Shown here piece after piece: positions 1 through 5,027 of a stretch of DNA of 5,027 nt (position 1 is its first letter; each line of letters opens with the position of its first letter). The DNA is from an uncultured Marinosulfonomonas sp. GTDB taxonomy: Bacteria > Pseudomonadota > Alphaproteobacteria > Rhodobacterales > Rhodobacteraceae. Below the pieces are notes generated by a model. The model was not told where the DNA came from. It ran no database searches and saw only the letters and a list, made by a program, of their open reading frames with translations. Position numbers and translations under genes: made by a program. Where the stretch lies: contig CAMZKY010000205.1 in assembly GCA_947311455.1 (NCBI GenBank), forward strand, positions 1 through 5,027, in the 5' to 3' direction.

Positions 1-2
1 AT

Positions 3-146
3 TTTGCCAAACGATTTTTCCTGAAAAACAACTGGCAGGTGGTTTACCCCGAAGCGGTTGCCCGAGGCGACCAGTTGCTTGAGCGCTTTTTTATGCGCCT
101 CAAGCTGGAGACCAAACATGAAACACCCGATAAACCCCGCCGATGA
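3..146 (+). CDS. 3' end of an unidentified gene (partial)
   Basis: An open frame enters from the left edge and runs 47 codons to a TGA at 144-146. The peptide reads as plausible protein (FAKRFFLKNNWQVV near the start, then ARGDQLLERFFMRLKLE, then a polar, basic tail ending DKPRR). The family is not recognised. It does not resemble the C-termini of kynureninase or kynurenine formamidase as I know them, so a kynurenine-pathway role should not be assumed from position alone. The last 29 bases overlap the start of kynA in another frame, and the kynA ribosome binding site lies inside this gene, which suggests the two are co-transcribed and translationally coupled. There is no membrane segment or signal in the visible part. 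Coding status is inferred from the open frame, the peptide character and the overlap architecture. Confidence 0.6.
   Translation, partial: FAKRFFLKNNWQVVYPEAVARGDQLLERFFMRLKLETKHETPDKPRR
107..110 (+). promoter_or_regulatory. Ribosome binding site of kynA
   Basis: GGAG lies 7 bases before the ATG at 118. It decides the start: an in-frame TTG at 58 would add 20 residues with no resemblance to the family, and those bases already code for the upstream gene in another frame. Confidence 0.65.
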
Positions 147-954
147 CGGTGCGCAAATGTCCTTTGACGGGCGCATGTCTTATAGTGACTACCTAAATCT
201 GGATAAAATCCTGTCGGCACAACATCCGCAAAGTGATGCCCATGACGAATTACTGTTTATCATCCAGCACCAGACCAGCGAATTATGGATGCGCCTTGCC
301 ATCCATGAACTGATCGCCGCCCGCAGCGCAATCGCCGCGGGAAACCTGCGCACCTCCTTTAAAATGCTGGCCCGCGTGACCCGTATTTTCGAACAGCTGA
401 ACAATGCGTGGGACGTGCTGCGCACCATGACCCCGTCGGAATACACCACATTTCGCGAAAGCCTGGGCCAATCCTCGGGATTTCAATCCTGGCAATACCG
501 GTTGATCGAATTTGCGGTGGGCAACAGAAACGCGGCAATGATCAAACCCCATGCCCATGTGCAGGAAACCGCCGATCTATTGGCACAGGAACTCACCCGA
601 CCCAGCCTTTATGATGTAGCCCTGCACCGCCTAGATGCCGCAGGACATGCCGTTCCCGATAGCATTTTGGCGCGGGATTTCAGCCGCCCCTATCAGGCAC
701 ATGATCAGGTTACCGCCGCGTGGGCACAGGTCTATCAAAACCCCGCGCAAAACTGGGAACTCTATGAATTGGCAGAAAAACTGGTGGATTTCGAAGACTA
801 TTTCCGCCGCTGGCGGTTTAATCACGTTACCACCGTTGAACGCATTATCGGAATGAAACGCGGAACAGGCGGGACCCAAGGCGTGTCGTATTTGCGGAAA
901 ATGCTGGATGTGGTGATTTTTCCGGAGCTATGGGATGTGCGCAGCACACTTTAG
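118..954 (+). CDS. kynA: Tryptophan 2,3-dioxygenase
   Basis: This heme enzyme opens the indole ring of L-tryptophan with O2 to give N-formylkynurenine, the first step of the kynurenine pathway, in the cytoplasm. The 278-residue product has the usual bacterial length. Family landmarks, numbered from the ATG at 118, match the Xanthomonas campestris enzyme with a constant offset of four: F47 and H51 in FIIQHQTSELW (active-site Phe and distal His), Y109 and R113 in EYTTFRESLG (substrate carboxylate), S120 in SSGFQS, the heme-ligand H236 in FNHVTTVERI, and T250 in KRGTGGTQG (substrate amino group). Nothing essential is missing, so it should be active. It overlaps the preceding gene by 29 bases. 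The following genes are functionally unrelated. The codon third positions are GC-rich compared with the genes after 1061. Confidence 0.96.
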   Translation: MKHPINPADDGAQMSFDGRMSYSDYLNLDKILSAQHPQSDAHDELLFIIQHQTSELWMRLAIHELIAARSAIAAGNLRTSFKMLARVTRIFEQLNNAWDVLRTMTPSEYTTFRESLGQSSGFQSWQYRLIEFAVGNRNAAMIKPHAHVQETADLLAQELTRPSLYDVALHRLDAAGHAVPDSILARDFSRPYQAHDQVTAAWAQVYQNPAQNWELYELAEKLVDFEDYFRRWRFNHVTTVERIIGMKRGTGGTQGVSYLRKMLDVVIFPELWDVRSTL

Positions 955-962
955 AACAGCCC

Positions 963-988
963 CGTTGGTACAATTCCAACGATGTTTT
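963..988 (+). terminator. Weak terminator-like hairpin after kynA
   Basis: A perfect 6-base inverted repeat, CGTTGG at 963-968 and CCAACG at 976-981, encloses a 7-base loop. It starts 8 bases after the kynA stop, and a short T run (985-988) follows three bases later. The stem is short and the T tract poor, so this is at best a weak intrinsic terminator. Its position after the last catabolic gene and before a functionally different operon supports the reading. The rest of the gap (989-1048) shows no convincing promoter or small gene. Confidence 0.35.
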
Positions 989-1048
989 GATGGCCTATAG
1001 CTGGTTGAACTAGAACTAAGTATCATTTATGCCGTTGACTAGTTTTTT

Positions 1049-1054
1049 GGAGGG
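1049..1054 (+). promoter_or_regulatory. Strong ribosome binding site for a GTG start
   Basis: GGAGGG stands 6 bases before the GTG at 1061. It supports the GTG as the true start; the next in-frame ATG is residue 23, which would remove the nucleotide-binding motif. Confidence 0.7.
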
Positions 1055-1060
1055 AATCAC

Positions 1061-2026
1061 GTGGCTCGTAAAATTATTCTTCATATAGGGGCGTCCAAAA
1101 CCGGAAGCTCCGCAATTCAATCATTTATGCGGTTGAACCATGATTACTTCTCTGAAAACGGCTTCTTTATTCCAGATTCTCACTTGCGAAAATCACCTAA
1201 AATAAGTGGCGAGCATGTGATGGTTTTACAGGAATTGATGACAGACCCTGATAAATCCCGAGTGATTGACGCCTTTGACTTCTTGCGGCACACGGTTTCA
1301 GATGATCAAACCATTCTGATCTCGGCTGAAAATCTGTCCAATCTGGGCCGTCATGCGCTGCTTGAAAAAGCATTGGAAGGATTTGATGTCGAAGTTATTT
1401 TGTATATTCGCCGGCAAGATGATCTTCTTCAGTCCGCATGGCAGCAATGGCATTCAAAAATCGAAAGCGATTTCAACGGTTGGCTGATTAAAGGATTGCG
1501 CCAATACGGACATTGGGATCGTCTTATTAACCAATGGGAAAGTGTTGTCGGAGAAGAGAATGTAAAAGTCCGCATATTTGAACGCTCTGAAATGGCTGGC
1601 GGTGACCTTCTTCGCGACTTTTTGGATTGTTTGGGTCTTGATCCAATGACAGAAGAGCCTGAATTTGACGTTGGAACAGTAAACCCCAGCTATTCCGATC
1701 TAATTACGCCGCTTGTAGCCGGCAATTCAAACATTTTTAAAGATGCCAATGACAGTGCGTTTTATCATATGGTCGGCCGCCTGACGGGCGATACATATGT
1801 GAAACAGCAAAAGGTTTCTTTGATGTCGCGTCAACAACGAGAAAGTACCATGTTCTTTTATCGTGACATAAACCAAAGAGTGTGCAAGAAGAGTTTCAAC
1901 GGACGTAAACAATTATTTGCACCCATTGATCATTCTAAATTTCTTTATTTAACCGAAGAAGAGTTAACCAAACGGCAACTGCAATTCCTGACACATCTCG
2001 TATTTAGTTTAGCCCGAAATAATTAA
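1061..2026 (+). CDS. Sulfotransferase-like protein
   Basis: This is a 321-residue protein of the P-loop sulfotransferase type, which moves sulfate from PAPS onto a hydroxyl or amino group, here most likely on a glycan. Near the N-terminus, HIGASKTGSSAIQSF (8-22) is the 5'-phosphosulfate loop, with K13, T14, G15 and S16. ISAENLSNL (87-95) is a segment typical of bacterial members. ILYIRRQDDLLQSAWQQ (113-129) fits the 3'-phosphate-binding strand and helix: R117 and S125 have the classic eight-residue spacing. YGHWDRLINQWESVVG followed by VKVRIFER (149-175) is the family's usual middle. The C-terminal third is divergent and may shape acceptor choice. There is no signal peptide or membrane segment, so it is cytoplasmic. 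It opens a three-gene run with a methyltransferase and a glycosyltransferase, which points to polysaccharide decoration. The acceptor is unknown. GC is about 44% in 240 hand-counted bases, lower than kynA. Confidence 0.85.
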   Translation: MARKIILHIGASKTGSSAIQSFMRLNHDYFSENGFFIPDSHLRKSPKISGEHVMVLQELMTDPDKSRVIDAFDFLRHTVSDDQTILISAENLSNLGRHALLEKALEGFDVEVILYIRRQDDLLQSAWQQWHSKIESDFNGWLIKGLRQYGHWDRLINQWESVVGEENVKVRIFERSEMAGGDLLRDFLDCLGLDPMTEEPEFDVGTVNPSYSDLITPLVAGNSNIFKDANDSAFYHMVGRLTGDTYVKQQKVSLMSRQQRESTMFFYRDINQRVCKKSFNGRKQLFAPIDHSKFLYLTEEELTKRQLQFLTHLVFSLARNN

Positions 2027-2032
2027 TTTCGG
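2014..2032 (+). promoter_or_regulatory. Hairpin spanning the sulfotransferase stop codon
   Basis: CCGAAAT (2014-2020) and ATTTCGG (2026-2032) form a perfect 7-base stem around an AATTA loop. The TAA stop (2024-2026) straddles the loop and the 3' arm. No T run follows, so it is not a standard terminator. It could moderate read-through into the next gene or protect the 3' end of a processed message. It could also be chance in AT-rich DNA. Confidence 0.35.
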
Positions 2033-2077
2033 CATAGTTTAAGAACAAATCACACAATTGAAAAAGAGGGCTATTAA

Positions 2078-2785
2078 ATGAAAAAGTTTAAACTCGGCGG
2101 AACAACATTCCTTCAACAAATTGGCAAACCCGACGAACGTGGAATTTCCGATTCCGATGCGTTTGTATTGGTTAAAACCGACCAAATGCTTGAATTTTAT
2201 CGCGGGCTGAAAGAACACAATCCAAAAAATATTATGGAAATCGGGATGTATGAAGGCGGGTCTTTGGTTTGGTACGACAAATTGTACAAACCCAAAAAAC
2301 TTGTTGGTTTGGATCTACGACGTGAACCGATTGCTGCGCTTGAAGCCTATAAAGCAGATCACCCGCATATCGAAACATATTACGGCCGCTATCAAGACAA
2401 AGAAGGCACCCGTATGGCTGCACGCCAGCATTTCCCAACGGGGATTGATTTGGTTGTTGATGATGCGTCACATTTATACGCGCAAACCAAAGCAACGTTT
2501 AACATGCTTTTCCCAATGGTGCGCGCCGGTGGCCACTATATCATCGAAGATTGGGCTTGGTCTTTTCAACCCGGCCAACAAGGCCCGGATGCCGTTTGGG
2601 CCGATCTTCCGGCAATGGGCAACCTTGCTTTGGAATTGACAATCATGGCGTCGCAAACCAACGTGATCGAAAGCGTTTATATTGATCGCGGCCTGATTTG
2701 TGTGAAAAAAGGCGCTGGTGTATTTAAAGAAGAGATGTTTGACCTGTCAGGTTGCTTGCGAGGCCGCGAGTTGACGTTGCTTTAA
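2078..2785 (+). CDS. SAM-dependent methyltransferase, CmcI/TylF-like
   Basis: This 235-residue class I methyltransferase is the kind that transfers a methyl group from S-adenosylmethionine, probably to a hydroxyl. NIMEIGMYEGGSLVWY (51-66) is motif I, the glycine-rich SAM loop. VGLDL (76-80) ends the second strand, with D79 placed to bind the ribose. DLVVDDASH (124-132) and YIIEDWAWS (154-162) match the metal-site pattern of the cephalosporin hydroxylase/CmcI and macrocin methyltransferase families: an Asp in the DD pair, then an Asp-Glu/Asp pair about 28 residues on (E157, D158). A Mg-dependent O-methyltransferase is therefore the best guess. The name 'cephalosporin hydroxylase' that databases often give this family would be misleading here. 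AGAGGG (2065-2070) stands 7 bases before the ATG. It lies 51 bases after the sulfotransferase gene and 49 before the glycosyltransferase gene, consistent with an operon for a methylated and sulfated glycan. The substrate is not visible from sequence. Confidence 0.85.
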   Translation: MKKFKLGGTTFLQQIGKPDERGISDSDAFVLVKTDQMLEFYRGLKEHNPKNIMEIGMYEGGSLVWYDKLYKPKKLVGLDLRREPIAALEAYKADHPHIETYYGRYQDKEGTRMAARQHFPTGIDLVVDDASHLYAQTKATFNMLFPMVRAGGHYIIEDWAWSFQPGQQGPDAVWADLPAMGNLALELTIMASQTNVIESVYIDRGLICVKKGAGVFKEEMFDLSGCLRGRELTLL

Positions 2786-2834
2786 TTAGCGTTCACTCAA
2801 TTCCACGTTTGCAACAACTACTTTAGGCGGTAAA

Positions 2835-5027
2835 ATGTCGAATTTCGCATTTTTAAAGAAACTAGGTGGCGCGGCCCGTCGATTGTTGCGCCTGAAATCC
2901 TTTAGTCAAAACAACGGTAAAACACCTCTAAGTGATCTGTTGGATTCTGCATTTTATCTGGAACAAAATCCGGACGTAGCGGAAACAAACTTGGCACCAC
3001 TTGATCATTATCTTAATTTCGGTTGGCGCGAATTGCGTGATCCGAATCCCTGGTTTTCAACACGTTGGTATTTATCATTTGTTCCGGAGCTGACACAGAA
3101 TAACATATGCCCTATCGTGCATTATGCCCAAATAGGCCGAGCAAAAGGAATTCCAACGTCGCCACCCAATGGATATAGTAACGTTGCAACGGAAACCATG
3201 GTCGCACTCTTTGATATGATTGACCAAGATTTTTATTGGGAAAAATACCCTGATATCGGACAAACAGAAATAAGCGCATATACGCATTATCTAGAATTTG
3301 GCTGGCGCGAAGGGCGTGATCCTAATCCGGATTTTTCAACAAGCTGGTATTTGATGAATGCCCCACAATTTGCTGACGGCAATCATGCCCCCCTTCTACA
3401 CTACATTCAGAAGGGCCAAAACTTGGGCATTTCGCCCAATCCGCAGGGTGATCTAAGTGATGAAAACTACGCAATCGTTCAAAATGCGTTTGATCCGGAG
3501 TTTTACTTGCAAAACAACCCGGATTTAGAAGGAAGCGGTGTTGATCCATTTTTGCACTATTGCGCATCTGGATGGAAAGAACTGCGCGACCCGAATTCGC
3601 AGTTTTCGACAAAAATGTATCTCGAAGAAAATCCGGATATTCGCGACAGTCGAAAAAACCCCTTTTTCTATTGGGTTTTGAACGGCCGTCAGGAAAACAG
3701 GCCGGGAAAGTCAACCAAAGAGGAAGTTCCGACAAACATCAAATGGAAATCATATAAGCGAAAAGACTATGAGGCCATTGCGGATGATTTTGATCGCGAA
3801 TTCTATCAATCAGAGTACGCAGACAGACTGCCAGAAAATGTAGATGTGATTGCGCATTATTTACTTTACGGATGGCAAAACGGCTTTGATCCTAATCCTG
3901 ATTTTTCAACAGATTATTACCTTAAATGCTATCCCGATATTAAAAATAGCAAACTAAATCCATTCGTCCACTGGTGCCGCTGGGGTAAAAACGAGCTACG
4001 CGAAACGCAATCATATACCGTCCGGTCTCGGCGGGATTTTTCGCCAAAAGTTACTGTAATTATACCGAATTATAATCATGCCCCGTATTTACGGCATAGA
4101 ATTCAATCCATTGCTTATCAAACCTATACAAACTACGAGTTGATCATCCTTGATGATAAATCGCCTGACGATTCCTGCGATGTTATCCGCGAAGTTATCG
4201 AAGATTTGGGCATTGACGCAAAGCTTGTTTTTAATGAAACAAATTCTGGAAATGTATTTGCTCAATGGCAAAAAGGCCTTTCGCTCGCGACCGGTGATTT
4301 GATCTGGATATGCGAAAGTGATGATTTTTGCGAACCGGATTTTTTGGAAAAAATCGTGCCTTCATTTGTAGATATGTCGGTTCAGATTGCGTTTGGACAG
4401 ATCCAGTTTTCCGACAAGGCCGGTAAAGAAATGGCCGGTTTGGACGCCTACCGTGAAGGGGCCGAAGCCGGAATCTGGAACGCCACACTGACCCGCCCCG
4501 CCGCTGAATGGTTTAACAATGCGTTTGGTGTCAATAATGTCATTGCCAATGTCGGTGGCTGCGTTTTCCGGAATATGGAACTGCCCCAGAAAACCTGGGA
4601 TGCGGCGCGCACTTATAAAATCTGTGGCGATTGGTATCTCTATATCCAGATCGCTGGCACTGGCCAAATTACCTATGAACCCAAGGCAAAAGCCTATTTC
4701 CGCCAGCATGGCAATAATACATCTGCCTCCAACTTCCATAATAAATACTATTATGATGAAAACATTAGCATTTTAAAAGAACTGATCGATCAATGGGGGA
4801 TCAGGCCTGAAACCCGCCAAAAATTCCTTGGCAAGGTCAAGGCCCAATACAACCATTTCAAACTCACAAATAAGCTGGGCAAATTCGATGATACTTTCCC
4901 TGTGTCCGATCTCATGCAAGCCGATCGAACCCGCCCGCATATACAACTTCATTTCCTAGGGTTTCACGTCGGCGGAGGCGAGCTGTTTCCGATAAACCTT
5001 GCAAACGCATTTATGGAAGCAGGCATC
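2835..5027 (+). CDS. Large repeat-GT2-GT4 glycosyltransferase (3' end beyond window)
   Basis: An open frame of 731 codons with no stop before the right edge; AGGCGG (2825-2830) precedes the ATG by four bases. Residues 5-21 are basic and hydrophobic (LKKLGGAARRLLRLK) and could lie on the membrane. Residues 37-388 hold four gapless 69-residue repeats of unknown role. Residues 404-630 are a GT2 (GT-A) domain: KVTVIIPNYNHAPYL opens it, ELIILDDKSPDDS carries the nucleotide-sugar aspartates, WICESDDFCEPDFL (491-504) the DxD-like metal site, CGDW (597-600) the likely catalytic acidic segment, and YFRQHGNNTS (621-630) the usual closing motif. From about 702, IQLHFLGFHVGGGELFPINL matches the start of a GT4-type GT-B domain with its GGGE loop, cut by the window. 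The protein probably adds two sugars or sugar types to a surface glycan. Donor and acceptor are unknown. It is the third gene after a sulfotransferase and a methyltransferase. Confidence 0.88.
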   Translation, partial: MSNFAFLKKLGGAARRLLRLKSFSQNNGKTPLSDLLDSAFYLEQNPDVAETNLAPLDHYLNFGWRELRDPNPWFSTRWYLSFVPELTQNNICPIVHYAQIGRAKGIPTSPPNGYSNVATETMVALFDMIDQDFYWEKYPDIGQTEISAYTHYLEFGWREGRDPNPDFSTSWYLMNAPQFADGNHAPLLHYIQKGQNLGISPNPQGDLSDENYAIVQNAFDPEFYLQNNPDLEGSGVDPFLHYCASGWKELRDPNSQFSTKMYLEENPDIRDSRKNPFFYWVLNGRQENRPGKSTKEEVPTNIKWKSYKRKDYEAIADDFDREFYQSEYADRLPENVDVIAHYLLYGWQNGFDPNPDFSTDYYLKCYPDIKNSKLNPFVHWCRWGKNELRETQSYTVRSRRDFSPKVTVIIPNYNHAPYLRHRIQSIAYQTYTNYELIILDDKSPDDSCDVIREVIEDLGIDAKLVFNETNSGNVFAQWQKGLSLATGDLIWICESDDFCEPDFLEKIVPSFVDMSVQIAFGQIQFSDKAGKEMAGLDAYREGAEAGIWNATLTRPAAEWFNNAFGVNNVIANVGGCVFRNMELPQKTWDAARTYKICGDWYLYIQIAGTGQITYEPKAKAYFRQHGNNTSASNFHNKYYYDENISILKELIDQWGIRPETRQKFLGKVKAQYNHFKLTNKLGKFDDTFPVSDLMQADRTRPHIQLHFLGFHVGGGELFPINLANAFMEAGI
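2943..3998 (+). repeat. Four in-frame 69-codon protein repeats
   Basis: The units lie at 2943-3149, 3222-3428, 3492-3698 and 3792-3998 (residues 37-105, 130-198, 220-288 and 320-388). They align without any gap. Each has a 37-residue half (pattern D-x2-FY, PD in three of the four, HY, GW, then DPN) and a 32-residue half (FST, then YL, a weaker PD, and a final HY-x3-G-like stretch that degenerates to YW or HW in units 3 and 4). FY, HY, GW, DPN, FST and YL are kept in all four units. The two halves resemble one another, suggesting an older repeat of about 35 residues. Linkers are 24, 21 and 31 residues. I recall similar NPDV/HY/GW-EGR-DPNP repeats in other bacterial glycosyltransferases and in some secreted RTX-like proteins; their function is not known to me. 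Confidence 0.9.
3318..3911 (+). repeat. Pair of near-identical 24-base direct repeats
   Basis: Bases 3318-3341 and 3888-3911 (gatcctaatcc, one differing base, then atttttcaaca) differ at a single position. They code for DPNPDFST at the same register (positions 33-40) of repeat units 2 and 4. The matching stretch in units 1 and 3 is clearly more divergent in DNA. Confidence 0.85.

Noticed and set aside
58..117. TTG start giving a 298-residue kynA product
   Set aside because: The extra 20 residues look unlike the family and lie within the upstream gene; the ATG at 118 has a well-spaced GGAG.
1005..1033. TTGAAC as a -35 promoter element before the sulfotransferase gene
   Set aside because: No acceptable -10 element lies 16-18 bases downstream. 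A promoter may exist in the gap, but I cannot place it.
2250..2639. 129-codon + strand open frame inside the methyltransferase gene
   Set aside because: Out-of-frame shadow of a gene with intact SAM and metal motifs.
2776..2815. GTTGC/GCAAC inverted repeat after the methyltransferase gene
   Set aside because: Only five base pairs with a loop of about 30 bases and no T run; expected by chance.
3322..3735. 137-codon open frame on the minus strand
   Set aside because: It is antisense to the repeat array, whose + strand reading is conserved unit by unit; the minus-strand peptide shows no recognisable domain.
2943..3998. Array considered as a CRISPR or non-coding tandem repeat
   Set aside because: The DNA similarity is patchy, the conservation is at protein level in one continuous frame, and units are 207 bases long with variable linkers.
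4362..4739. 125-codon open frame on the minus strand
   Set aside because: It lies opposite the GT2 domain with clear motifs on the + strand; no family likeness and no good ribosome binding site was noticed.

Overview
The window looks like a piece of an alphaproteobacterial chromosome, possibly of the Rhodobacteraceae. That placement is an inference from the tryptophan 2,3-dioxygenase type, the gene style and the neighbouring polysaccharide genes, and no single marker proves it. All recognised genes lie on the + strand.

Left part (1-954): the 3' end of an unidentified gene (to 146) overlaps by 29 bases the start of kynA, a complete tryptophan 2,3-dioxygenase with all the expected heme and substrate residues. 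This is ordinary catabolic metabolism. Its DNA is relatively GC-rich, about 59% in 240 hand-counted bases.

A 106-base gap (955-1060) holds a weak terminator-like hairpin. It also marks a change in function and composition.

Right part (1061-5027): three same-strand genes separated by about 50 bases each, each with a good ribosome binding site, probably one operon for building and decorating a cell-surface polysaccharide. They are a sulfotransferase-like protein (GTG start), a SAM-dependent methyltransferase of the CmcI/TylF-like type, and a large open-ended glycosyltransferase. This last gene runs uninterrupted from 2835 to the window edge (731 codons, no stop). It encodes four gapless 69-residue repeats of unknown function, then a full GT2 glycosyltransferase domain, then the first residues of what looks like a GT4 (GT-B fold) domain. 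The likely joint role, by inference, is transfer of sugars to a growing glycan followed by sulfation and methylation.

The most interesting item is the repeat-GT2-GT4 protein: the repeats are exact in length and contain near-identical DNA, and base composition shifts within the GT2 domain.
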